This document shows positions 7,734 to 15,460 of a stretch of DNA of 44,055 nucleotides, piece by piece. The translations under genes were made by a program, and so were the position numbers. This stretch comes from Lachnospiraceae bacterium (GTDB taxonomy: Bacteria > Bacillota > Clostridia > Lachnospirales > Lachnospiraceae): contig JAAUZL010000012.1 in NCBI GenBank assembly GCA_014804615.1, positions 181,805-225,859 on the forward strand. The letters run 5' to 3'. Position 1 is the first letter of the stretch. Each line of letters opens with the position of its first letter. The notes under the pieces were generated by a model. That model searched no databases and had not been told where the DNA came from. It was given only the letters and a program-made list of their open reading frames with translations.

Positions 7734-10118
7734 TTATTCAGCAAGATAAATCCCCAATCGTGCTTCAATGGAGTCCATAGCTTCCTCCAGACTCTTATCG
7801 CCCCGCATAAAATATATTCCCTCCTCGTACACCACACTCTCAAAGGTACTGTCCTCTACATAGGCGGTGTCCAGCGTCTCGATCCACTGCAGCAGCGCAT
7901 TCACCTTCGCCTCATCCGGTATACGGATCACCAGCGTAATATCCTTCCCGTCGTCCGTGTACAGGCTGCCGCCGCCGGAAACATAGTCGTTATCCTTGTA
8001 AATTCTCCACTGGTTCGCATAATTATCCAGAATCGCCTTCTTATTGACTGAAATGCCATCCTGCAGCTTGGCCTGTACCTCATTACCAAGCGCTGCCTGC
8101 AAAAATTCCTGTGCCATCTCCGTGTTTTCGGATGTGGCATTGATCCCCAGCAAAGTCTGTGCCCAGAACACGTTACTGCACTGCCCAGACATGGGAATGG
8201 CTTTGCAATCCTCAAAGCCCTCCGTCACAAAAATGGAGGTGCTGATGTTATAAGCAGTTACGTCTCCTATAGAGCCCGGCACAAACTGCCGTAAATTGCC
8301 CATTAAATAGATTTGATCATGGTGGGCTCTGAGTGCATCCGAATCCTCCAGTTCTTCCCCATGCACACTATCATAAGCCTGATATACTCCTCTCAAGCTC
8401 TCCCACTCATCCATCGCCTTTTCTGAAAGTCCATCCATCTCTGCATCATAGATTCGTTTCGACTGGGTCAGGAAATCCGAAATTGCATCCCGGTCAATCG
8501 TTCCGCCCTCTGTTTTCCATGCAGGCGCCGACGCCATAGAAAACATACGCATGATCCCTTTCTCTGACGGAAGCAGTAACAGGCTCTCGCCCGGATTCGC
8601 CTCTCTCATTTTCTCCATAGCATCTGCGATTCCTGACAGATCTGTCATTTTCTGCAGATCGCTGTTTCTGCCAAGAAGATAGGGCAGCTGCATCTCACAG
8701 GGCATCATATAGATTTTTCCGTCATTCCTGAAAGCCTCCACCACATTGGGAAAAGGAGCCTCCTCCCCGCTCATACCGTCCAGCGCCGGGCTAAGATCCA
8801 AGAGAATCCCTTTCTCAATGTAGGAATCCGTTGGCATATCATCCAGGATCAACACATCGGGGCCCTCCCCTGCCATAAGGTGCGTGTTCAGATTTTTGAT
8901 GACATCCTCTCTGGTCATGACAGACCCCTGCTCTAAGCCGACCTCATACTCCACATAAGCCTCCGGGTGCGCCTTCTGGTACAGATCGATTGCCTGCCGT
9001 ATAGCAGCTTTATCCTCCAATCCCCACACCTTTAGCTTTTTATCAGGTCTGGCCGGAACATCCGGGTCGTAAACAAGGTGTGCCACCTTACCCGGTGTAA
9101 ACAGCACAACAAATTCATTGTCCTTCACCGCCATCATATCCATGATACTGTATGCCGGATTTCCCAGAACGCACAAACTTCCGTCAATGATCTGCTCCAT
9201 CGCGCTGCCGCCCAGCACATGACGATATACGCCCTGTTTTCCCGCCAGATAGATCACATCGTCTCCGCCGAAAAACTCAAACAGATCATAGCTTCTGCCT
9301 CGGGAAAGGGATCTGTCACTGAAATTTTCTTTTACAAAATCGGCAAGCACCTCATCCTCTATATATGTCTTTGCCTCCACATCATAAATGAGAGGCGATT
9401 CATATCCTGCTCCATCCAAAAGCAGCAGATTATTATGCAGTCGAAAAAGATCCGGACTTCCTTCCCCAATATTCAGGAGTTTCTCAAAGCTGCCATCCTC
9501 TTTCACCTCATAAAGTGTGCTGCCCGATGCGTTCACAAGGATCCTTCCCGTATCCGATACATACACGGTATCGAGCCAAAAATCATCCGATGCCAGCCGC
9601 GTCTCCACCTGAACTTCCGTGCCGTCTGGCTTAACAACCGTAAGCTGCATATTCAGGGAAAGCTGAACGCCGTTGCCGCCTTCTCCCCCCTGATCGATGG
9701 GCACCGTCCAGATCACAGCCGCCGTACCGTCAGGACCTACCGCCATATCTCTGATATACTTGTTATCTTCCTTCATCTTCGCAAGCCAGGCGGGTGTCTC
9801 CTCACTCCAGTTTGCGCCGTTATCCCGTGACCGCAGAGCAAACCCGCTGTTATCCGTCAAAAGCAGACTTCCGTCTTCCATCTCTACCACCCGGCTATTC
9901 CAGTCGGTCAGATCATTTCCGTTAAGCTCCACATCCTTTTCCACATAACGGCCCCTGGCAGTCCCCTGTTCTCCCTCCTGCCCGGCGCTGTCGCTTCCCG
10001 CTACACCGGATCCTGTGCCGTCATCCGCATCCGCGCCGCACCCAGTCAGTGTCCCAATTGTCAAAGCCGCCACCAGAAGCCACACGATACTTTTCCTGTT
10101 TCCTGCCTTCCTCCTCAT
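7734..10118 (-). CDS. lipoprotein fusing a BNR/propeller-like region to an extracellular solute-binding domain
   Basis: This protein of about 794 residues is exported and lipid-anchored: a basic N-terminus and hydrophobic stretch end in lipobox LTGC with the modified cysteine at residue 27. After a Gly/Asp/Ser linker, roughly residues 60-370 contain beta-rich repeats including SRDNGANWSEE, which resembles a BNR/sialidase Asp-box. From about 380 the protein looks like a family-1 ABC solute-binding protein (KAHPEAYVEYEVGLEQG, AGEGPDVLILDDMPT, EDCKAIPMSGQCSNVF). The ATG at 10118 has AAGGAGG upstream. No ABC permease or ATPase is adjacent, so it may serve a distant transporter or act as a sensor. 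The leader contains a 22-base hairpin repeat shared with 17323-17344. Confidence 0.85.
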   Translation of the reverse strand: MRRKAGNRKSIVWLLVAALTIGTLTGCGADADDGTGSGVAGSDSAGQEGEQGTARGRYVEKDVELNGNDLTDWNSRVVEMEDGSLLLTDNSGFALRSRDNGANWSEETPAWLAKMKEDNKYIRDMAVGPDGTAAVIWTVPIDQGGEGGNGVQLSLNMQLTVVKPDGTEVQVETRLASDDFWLDTVYVSDTGRILVNASGSTLYEVKEDGSFEKLLNIGEGSPDLFRLHNNLLLLDGAGYESPLIYDVEAKTYIEDEVLADFVKENFSDRSLSRGRSYDLFEFFGGDDVIYLAGKQGVYRHVLGGSAMEQIIDGSLCVLGNPAYSIMDMMAVKDNEFVVLFTPGKVAHLVYDPDVPARPDKKLKVWGLEDKAAIRQAIDLYQKAHPEAYVEYEVGLEQGSVMTREDVIKNLNTHLMAGEGPDVLILDDMPTDSYIEKGILLDLSPALDGMSGEEAPFPNVVEAFRNDGKIYMMPCEMQLPYLLGRNSDLQKMTDLSGIADAMEKMREANPGESLLLLPSEKGIMRMFSMASAPAWKTEGGTIDRDAISDFLTQSKRIYDAEMDGLSEKAMDEWESLRGVYQAYDSVHGEELEDSDALRAHHDQIYLMGNLRQFVPGSIGDVTAYNISTSIFVTEGFEDCKAIPMSGQCSNVFWAQTLLGINATSENTEMAQEFLQAALGNEVQAKLQDGISVNKKAILDNYANQWRIYKDNDYVSGGGSLYTDDGKDITLVIRIPDEAKVNALLQWIETLDTAYVEDSTFESVVYEEGIYFMRGDKSLEEAMDSIEARLGIYLAE

Positions 10119-10144
10119 CTCGTCCTCCTTGCTATGTATTAAAT

Positions 10145-10166
10145 CCCCGGCATCTCCCAATGCCGG
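10145..10166. repeat. 22-base palindromic repeat, copy 1
   Basis: CCCCGGCATCTCCCAATGCCGG forms a hairpin (CCGGCAT with ATGCCGG) in the leader of the lipoprotein gene. The same 22 bases occur in reverse complement at 17323-17344. It has no U-run here, so it is not an obvious terminator; it may affect translation or mRNA stability. Confidence 0.7.
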
Positions 10167-10250
10167 AGAAGGATATAGTTTTCCACTTATTATCATAACA
10201 AGGTTTTCTCTAAATAATCTCTAAAGAAACGTGGCAATTCTCTATAGAAT

Positions 10251-10277
10251 AAAAAAGAGGGGCATAAATTGCCCCTC
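10251..10277 (-). terminator. intrinsic terminator of the VTC/DUF4956/Cthe_2159 operon
   Basis: GAGGGGC (10257-10263) pairs perfectly with GCCCCTC (10271-10277) across a 7-base loop, and the minus strand continues with TTTTTT. The stem overlaps the TGA stop of the last operon gene. Confidence 0.88.
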
Positions 10278-11904
10278 AGTATTTGATCTTCATTGCCATA
10301 AACAGACCGCTCAATAATACCATTATGGAAATGCCAAGCAAAATCAGGGTGCTTCCCTGTCCCTGTACCTCACCAGGCTCAAACGGCCTTTCTCCATTTC
10401 CCGGCATCTCCTGCCTGCCCGGCCGATTTTCATCATTTCCCCACATATTGAATTTTTCAGACCGACTTTCATCATCAGACATTTCCGGTTTATCAAAAGG
10501 TTTCCTATTATCTTGTCCTCTGCCGCCTCGCATGCCGCCTCCCCGCATGCCCATTGCCATAAAGCCGCCTTCCGAAGAATTATCAATCGTAACCTGTTCC
10601 TGTGCACCGCCGACTTCGATCGTACAGATGTCTCCTACTTTCAATGTGGGCGTACTGATCACGGCAGATGAGAAGCTGCAGGGAATTTCCTCGGAAAGGA
10701 GCTCTCTGCCCTGGGCATCCGCCAGTCTTATCGTTGTCCCCGCCGCTCCTTTCGCACTATGCATCAGGAAACCCTGCGGCGAATCCGCATCAAACCCCTC
10801 CGCCATGGCACTGCCGCCACAGGCGATCACCGTGCCGCCGCTGACGATACACTCACCGCCGTTTTCACTGCCATAATCAAGCGCACAGTTACTCCCGCCG
10901 TCCGTAACACTGATAAAGGTTCTGCCGCCCTCAATGTATATATCACCGTTGGAATCCAATCCGTCAGCATCCCTGCCCGAAGGATTGATGATCGTAACGT
11001 CGCCTCCCGTAATACGGATGACAGAATTCTCACCATACCCGTTGGCATTGATCCCATCGTCTGTCGGCGCAATGTCGATATTTCCGCCTGCAATTGTGAT
11101 ATCTATGGCCTCCAATCCTTCATAGCATTCCGAAATGGAAATGCTTCCGGAGGCAACATAGATATAACTTGTCTCTTCCTCATTTGACACGGTAATCCCG
11201 TCGTCCCCCGCTGCAATCGAAATGGCGGCATCCCGGATACGCACGCTGTCATTCGCGTGAATCCCATCCTCCGCGGCATTGATCGTGATATTGCCTCCGG
11301 CGATCACCAAATCATCGTTGCATACGATTCCGTGCCGATACGCAGTATCTATCACCAGCTCTCCGGTTCCGTTGATCGTCAGATCATCCCGGGAATAGAT
11401 CGCGCCGTCTGTACCCGAAGCCACACTCTCTTCGTTATACTGTTCACCGGAAGATATGGTGCTTTTCGTTCCCTCCGCCAGCGTCAGAAACACTTTATCC
11501 GCCTGCTCGATCCGAATTGCCGCATCGTCGTCACAATGAAGCGTCACATCCTCCAGAGAAATCCATATATCGTCACTTTTTTCCGCATCGATCACAACGC
11601 TTCCGTCCGTGAGTTCACCGGTGAGGACATAAGTACCCGCATAGGCAATACAGACGTTTCCGTCATAAACATAGGCCCCATTGCCGTCGATCGTAGTTCC
11701 CTGATCAGACAGAACGATTCTGGTGGCAGTGGAAACATTCCAGTCCGCATCCATATCCTTTGCCGTAAACATACCGTCGCTGACTTCCGCACTCATGACG
11801 GGCACAATGCCAAGCGCTCTTCCATTGATCAACAGGACAGTAAGCACAACAGCGAGGAGAACCGCCGCAATACAAATGCTGTCAATTCTTTTATGTGTTG
11901 ACAC
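10276..11904 (-). CDS. Cthe_2159-like carbohydrate-binding beta-helix protein, membrane anchored
   Basis: This 542-residue protein has an N-terminal hydrophobic segment (about residues 8-27) and a C-terminal membrane helix (ILLGISIMVLLSGLFMAM) before a short basic end, so it is surface-anchored. The body is a chain of beta-helix rungs rich in Asp/Gly (GGNITINAAEDGIHAND, DGITVSNEEE, GGNIDIAPTDDGINANGYG), the hallmark of the Cthe_2159 family, whose founder binds cellulose and pectin-like glycans with calcium. A Met/Gly/Arg-rich low-complexity linker (MRGGGMRGGRGQ) precedes the C-terminus. It starts with GTG, with GGGAGG 7 bases upstream. It is last in an operon with DUF4956 and VTC-domain genes. 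Ligand and cellular role are unknown. Confidence 0.88.
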   Translation of the reverse strand: MSTHKRIDSICIAAVLLAVVLTVLLINGRALGIVPVMSAEVSDGMFTAKDMDADWNVSTATRIVLSDQGTTIDGNGAYVYDGNVCIAYAGTYVLTGELTDGSVVIDAEKSDDIWISLEDVTLHCDDDAAIRIEQADKVFLTLAEGTKSTISSGEQYNEESVASGTDGAIYSRDDLTINGTGELVIDTAYRHGIVCNDDLVIAGGNITINAAEDGIHANDSVRIRDAAISIAAGDDGITVSNEEETSYIYVASGSISISECYEGLEAIDITIAGGNIDIAPTDDGINANGYGENSVIRITGGDVTIINPSGRDADGLDSNGDIYIEGGRTFISVTDGGSNCALDYGSENGGECIVSGGTVIACGGSAMAEGFDADSPQGFLMHSAKGAAGTTIRLADAQGRELLSEEIPCSFSSAVISTPTLKVGDICTIEVGGAQEQVTIDNSSEGGFMAMGMRGGGMRGGRGQDNRKPFDKPEMSDDESRSEKFNMWGNDENRPGRQEMPGNGERPFEPGEVQGQGSTLILLGISIMVLLSGLFMAMKIKY

Positions 11905-11916
11905 TAAGTAACCTCC

Positions 11917-12588
11917 CTACCCTATGTAATCCCCGTTGTAGCTGACAAGAACCGCACTGTTTACTCCCTGCATTTCAGACAGTGTATTAATAAAATCAGT
12001 ATTGTCATCTTTCAGGCGGATCTCCACGGTCAATTCCAGACTGCCCTTCTGAGCGCTTTTGCTTTTGACAGTACACCGATTCGTCATTTCCTCAAGATAC
12101 GCCCTTGCCGCAGTCTCACTGTCATGCCCAACGCATTGAATAACAACAATATAAGGATTACAATGCGGCTTCTTATTGACAAAGACAAGAAGTACCACAC
12201 CGACAAAAACGCTGCCGACCACAGCCAACGGAATCATTCCTGCTGCCAGTACGATACCGGCTGCAATCGCCCAGAATAGGAAAGCAATGTCAAGCGGCTC
12301 CTTGATCGCCGTACGAAAACGAACGATGGACAGAGCGCCCACCATTCCCAGAGACAACACGACATTGCTTGTCACTGCAAGAATCACCAGTGTGGTTATC
12401 ATGGTCAACGCAAGCAGTGTCACGCCAAAGCTGGAGGAATACATGACGCCCTGATAAGTCTTTTTGTAGACCAGAAAGATAAACATGCCCAAGCAGAATG
12501 CAAGAACGAGCGCCAGCAGCATATCAAAAAGACTGACTGCAGCTACATTTTCAAGAAAGCTGGATTTAAAAATATCATTGAATGTCAT
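11917..12588 (-). CDS. DUF4956 membrane protein
   Basis: This 223-residue protein has about four membrane helices in its first 140 residues and a cytosolic ferredoxin-like C-terminal part. The conserved family segment LSLGMVGALSIVRFRTAIKE lies between helices, followed by DIAFLFWAIAAGI, characteristic of DUF4956. Function is unknown. Proteins of this family commonly neighbour VTC-domain genes, as here: the VTC gene is 25 bp upstream and the beta-helix gene 12 bp downstream, so the three are one operon. AAGGAG precedes the ATG. It could be a channel or partner of the VTC protein, by analogy with membrane-embedded eukaryotic VTC; that is inference. Confidence 0.9.
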   Translation of the reverse strand: MTFNDIFKSSFLENVAAVSLFDMLLALVLAFCLGMFIFLVYKKTYQGVMYSSSFGVTLLALTMITTLVILAVTSNVVLSLGMVGALSIVRFRTAIKEPLDIAFLFWAIAAGIVLAAGMIPLAVVGSVFVGVVLLVFVNKKPHCNPYIVVIQCVGHDSETAARAYLEEMTNRCTVKSKSAQKGSLELTVEIRLKDDNTDFINTLSEMQGVNSAVLVSYNGDYIG

Positions 12589-12613
12589 AATTTTTCTCCT
12601 TTATTTCATCTAT

Positions 12614-13285
12614 TTAACCGTAAACACGGCATTGTGCATATTTTGAAAAAGCGGTTACCCGCCGTCCGGGAAGCCGTACGGCATCACGAATAATGTCCGG
12701 TAAATAACTATCCCACTTCACTTCCAGAATAATAGGCGCCTCCCCTGCGGGAATCGTAATACAGTCCGGATTTAGAAAATCGCCACAGGAGGAACCTGTC
12801 CGGATATTATAATCCAATGTGACCCGCACATTGCCGGGTCCGAAGATAAACGGCTCCCGCGTGTAATCCACAATGGTTTTCGGCCGCAGCCCCTGCGTCC
12901 GCATTTTGACATACAACTCGTAAATCAACTCTTCTGAGCTGTCCGCCATCCAGTCCAGGCTGCCATTCACGATATCCTGCGCCTGCACTGCAGTGAGGTT
13001 GGCGCTTTGTTTCTTTCCGAGACCGCCTATTTTACTTTTCTTTTCCAGATGAATCAGAGAAGTATCCTCATTATAATAGCGGATGCGGAATTTCTCCCTG
13101 CGGCTGACGCCGTCCAGTTTTTCCCGTAGCGCTTTGTCGGCGGCATTATCAAAATACAGGCTTCGTATCAGATATTTACCGTCAACCGCATGAGGATCAG
13201 GTGTGGTTACTGCCCGCAGACGCTGCCGCAGGACAAGCAGATCCGCCTGATTGATCTCGTGCTTCCACTCATGTCGATAATCCAT
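12614..13285 (-). CDS. VTC-domain protein, predicted polyphosphate polymerase-like
   Basis: This 223-residue cytosolic protein matches the VTC/CYTH-like tunnel fold that makes polyphosphate from ATP in the yeast VTC complex. Visible elements are YRHEWKHEI at the N-terminus, IRSLYFDN, KFRIRYYN, HLEKKSKIGG, VTLDYNIRT and the acidic ILEVKWD, i.e. the alternating basic strands that line the tunnel plus the metal-binding glutamate. AAGGAGG lies ahead of the ATG. It is the first gene of the VTC-DUF4956-beta-helix operon. Polyphosphate synthesis itself is not established for bacterial members, so activity is inferred from family. Confidence 0.9.
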   Translation of the reverse strand: MDYRHEWKHEINQADLLVLRQRLRAVTTPDPHAVDGKYLIRSLYFDNAADKALREKLDGVSRREKFRIRYYNEDTSLIHLEKKSKIGGLGKKQSANLTAVQAQDIVNGSLDWMADSSEELIYELYVKMRTQGLRPKTIVDYTREPFIFGPGNVRVTLDYNIRTGSSCGDFLNPDCITIPAGEAPIILEVKWDSYLPDIIRDAVRLPGRRVTAFSKYAQCRVYG

Positions 13286-13358
13286 AGTCCCTCCTTTACA
13301 TTTTAATCCATGGCAGCCGCCGCCGAATCCTTTTACTTTGCCAAGTTTACATTCTGAA

Positions 13359-13397
13359 CATGGAAAAATCGTGAAAAAATTGTGAAAATTCTGTGAT
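13359..13397 (-). promoter_or_regulatory. four 11-bp-phased direct repeats upstream of the VTC operon
   Basis: On the minus strand ATCACA, TTCACA, TTCACG and TCCATG begin at 13397, 13386, 13375 and 13364, exactly 11 bp apart, with ATTTT-type spacers. Hexamers at one-helical-turn spacing are the usual binding pattern of OmpR/PhoB-family response regulators, including PhoP boxes. The array ends about 75 bp before the VTC ATG. Regulation by phosphate is only a suggestion. Confidence 0.5.
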
Positions 13398-13400
13398 ATT

Positions 13401-14057
13401 CTACTGATTATCCTGAAATACTGCCGCTTTTGCTACCACCGGGAACACAATAAGCAATGTACCGGTCTTCACCGAAATACTGCTCTCTTTTCCGATAAAC
13501 TCGTTGCTTACCCCGAGCGGATAGCTGTTTGACAAAACGGCATCCTGCAGTTCATACTTTAAACCCTTCAACCATACTCCCTCCGCCCGATCCGAATGAG
13601 CAAACACAGATACATATCCGGAAACATGATCAGGAAACACAAAGGTCCCGTTTGTCAATGCGGTTATAATATAGTCTCTCCCAAATAAAAATCCCCGTTT
13701 CCCACCTGAAGATAATTCCGCCAGAAGCTGCATATTGGCAATCGTATGCTCGATGCGTCCGCCTGTTCCGCCATAAATGTGAAAAGTTTCGTATCCGGCT
13801 TTCATTCCCTCAAGGACAGCCGCACGCATATCTGTATCATCCTTTTCCCTGCTCAAAGTCCTCACCTTTGCATGCTCTGGAATATATTGAAGCGAATCAA
13901 AATCTCCAATCACCAGATCCATGTTTATTCCGTTCTGCTCAAGCACCTGAAATCCCGCATCTGCAGCGATCACCAAATCATCTGCGCAAGGAGAAAAGTG
14001 GATACCATAGTTTTCACCCGCTCCGACAATATAGCAAATTCCTGTTTTTTCACTCAT
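13401..14057 (-). CDS. thiN: thiamine pyrophosphokinase
   Basis: This 218-residue cytosolic enzyme transfers pyrophosphate from ATP to thiamine, forming thiamine diphosphate. Family signatures are in order: a nucleotide-binding N-terminus (YIVGAGENYG), ADAGFQVL, DLVIGDFDS near residue 47, KDDTDMRAAV, and GGTGGRIEHTIANMQLL near 96, which carry the acidic and substrate-binding residues. The C-terminal beta domain is present (VSVFAHSD to GTLLIVFP), so the protein is full length. AAGGAG lies upstream of the ATG. It is 12 bp downstream of the C39-like gene, so probably in the same transcript. No thiamine riboswitch was seen nearby. Confidence 0.93.
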   Translation of the reverse strand: MSEKTGICYIVGAGENYGIHFSPCADDLVIAADAGFQVLEQNGINMDLVIGDFDSLQYIPEHAKVRTLSREKDDTDMRAAVLEGMKAGYETFHIYGGTGGRIEHTIANMQLLAELSSGGKRGFLFGRDYIITALTNGTFVFPDHVSGYVSVFAHSDRAEGVWLKGLKYELQDAVLSNSYPLGVSNEFIGKESSISVKTGTLLIVFPVVAKAAVFQDNQ

Positions 14058-14069
14058 TCTTTTCTCTCC

Positions 14070-14426
14070 TTATTGATAAATCCCCAAAAATGATGTGATT
14101 TTTCCGTAGGTATACTCACCCTCGATCAATCCGAATTCAGGGTCATAGTATTTGTTGTCATACAGCAGCGTCCAGTGCGTGTACCCTGCATTTGTGTGTA
14201 CTGTTAAAATAGAATACTCATACGGTACAGGATTCTTCTTTGAAATGCGCGTATTTCTCTCAGCATGCTTCACTCCATAAAAGTCCAGTATTTCAATCAA
14301 CTGGCCTATGCTCGTAGGACTGCTTGTTTTCATATCTTTTATTACTTCTTCGATCTCTTTTCCTGTGATCATTGCAATACATGCCTGACCACAGGTTTCA
14401 GGCGTTGGCTGCATAATCAGTTTCAT
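14070..14426 (-). CDS. small C39-like papain-fold protein
   Basis: This protein of about 118 residues resembles a minimal peptidase C39/papain-like domain: MQPTPETCGQACIAMITG holds the Gln and Cys of the active site (Cys near residue 9-13), and YTHWTLLYDNKYYDPEFG supplies His and Asp. There is no signal peptide and no ABC transporter, so it is not a typical bacteriocin exporter peptidase; a cytosolic processing or immunity-type role is possible. GGAAGGAG lies 6 bases ahead of the ATG at 14426. An earlier ATG at 14465 overlaps the regulator's stop (TAATG) and could give a 131-residue form by translational coupling. It lies between the HTH regulator and thiN. Confidence 0.65.
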   Translation of the reverse strand: MKLIMQPTPETCGQACIAMITGKEIEEVIKDMKTSSPTSIGQLIEILDFYGVKHAERNTRISKKNPVPYEYSILTVHTNAGYTHWTLLYDNKYYDPEFGLIEGEYTYGKITSFLGIYQ

Positions 14427-14464
14427 TTTTCTTCTCCTTCCGGTTTCACTGTTGACTGTGCTCA

Positions 14465-15202
14465 TTACGAAAAATTTGTGAAGCTGTCTGTCTTTGAGAC
14501 ACTGTCCACATGAATATATACATCCATATAGGTAATCTCTTCTTTCTCATAGACATGTTCAAAACAGGATAAAATATCCTTCTTAGGCTTTTCGCAAAAT
14601 CCGTTGGCCCCTAAAAAATCTAATATTCTCTTATAGGCGTTGGGAATGCGTCCTGCGGCTGCCGCAAAGGGATCCTGTATTGTGATCACTGCATAATCCG
14701 CTTCTTTCTGCTCAGCAAATTCCACACCGGGACAGCTCGTCTCAAAGCCTTCCGGCAAAATATAAGCGGCTACATATCCGCGAAGCCCAAACCTGTTCTG
14801 CATTTCGGATATGGCAAACGGGAAATCCCATCCAATCCTCATGGCATCCGGCTGAAAGTCCAGCAGACCTGACCGCCTGGCCCAGTTCTCCATGTAGAAA
14901 TTTACATCATCTTCCGGGTTGGGCGTAAGCATAACATATCGCGCCATCCTGAATGCTTTCATTCTTTTTACCGTAATCTCTGAATAAACCTCGTCACCGG
15001 CATTCATGTCTTCCTTGACCAAAGCGTCCAATTTGCAGGAAAACAAGTCACTTAGGACAACCAGCTTATTCAATTCCGGAATAATTTCATCCGCCTCCCA
15101 CTTGGATATTGTCTGGCGAGTGACGGACATCATCTCGGCTAACTGCTCCTGTGTAATCCTCTTTTGCTTTCTCAGATACTGAATATTTTTCCCTAAACTC
15201 AC
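14465..15202 (-). CDS. XRE-family regulator with GyrI-like effector-binding region
   Basis: This 245-residue protein starts with a standard XRE/Cro helix-turn-helix (residues 1-60; MSVTRQTISKWEADEIIPEL) and continues with a C-terminal region resembling GyrI/AraC-type small-molecule binding domains (ADYAVITIQDPF and a terminal ITYMDVYIHVDS strand). GTG start with AGGAGG upstream. Its stop overlaps a potential start of the C39-like gene, so regulator, protease-like protein and thiN are likely co-transcribed. It probably controls its own operon in response to a ligand that cannot be named from sequence. Confidence 0.88.
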   Translation of the reverse strand: MSLGKNIQYLRKQKRITQEQLAEMMSVTRQTISKWEADEIIPELNKLVVLSDLFSCKLDALVKEDMNAGDEVYSEITVKRMKAFRMARYVMLTPNPEDDVNFYMENWARRSGLLDFQPDAMRIGWDFPFAISEMQNRFGLRGYVAAYILPEGFETSCPGVEFAEQKEADYAVITIQDPFAAAAGRIPNAYKRILDFLGANGFCEKPKKDILSCFEHVYEKEEITYMDVYIHVDSVSKTDSFTNFS

Positions 15203-15460
15203 AGCATTTCCCTCCTAAGTTCATATGTAAATGAAGCGCAGGTTTATGTTACCATAAGATTAAAAGGAAAAACACCTACCCAAAAACGCTGCTTCGGTAA
15301 GAATTGTCAACCCCGGATTTACATTTATTATATCATATTCCTGCGCAGTGCACATTCGGAAGCCTATGGCTGCCATTTTTTCATCTTACATCTGCGCACT
15401 GCTCATTGCCTCCGCGTATATTATATTGTATAGGGAATTGTAAGGAGGAAGGTATCATTT
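15203..15460. promoter_or_regulatory. divergent intergenic region between the HTH regulator and the SpoIID-like gene
   Basis: This 258-bp region separates two divergent genes. A plausible plus-strand promoter is TTGTCA near 15304 followed 17 bp later by ATTATA. Two similar GC-rich words, TGCGCAGTGCACATT near 15343 and TGCGCACTGCTCATT near 15393, are imperfect direct repeats that could bind a regulator. AAGGAGG near 15443 serves the gene at 15461. No terminator or RNA gene is evident. Confidence 0.35.
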
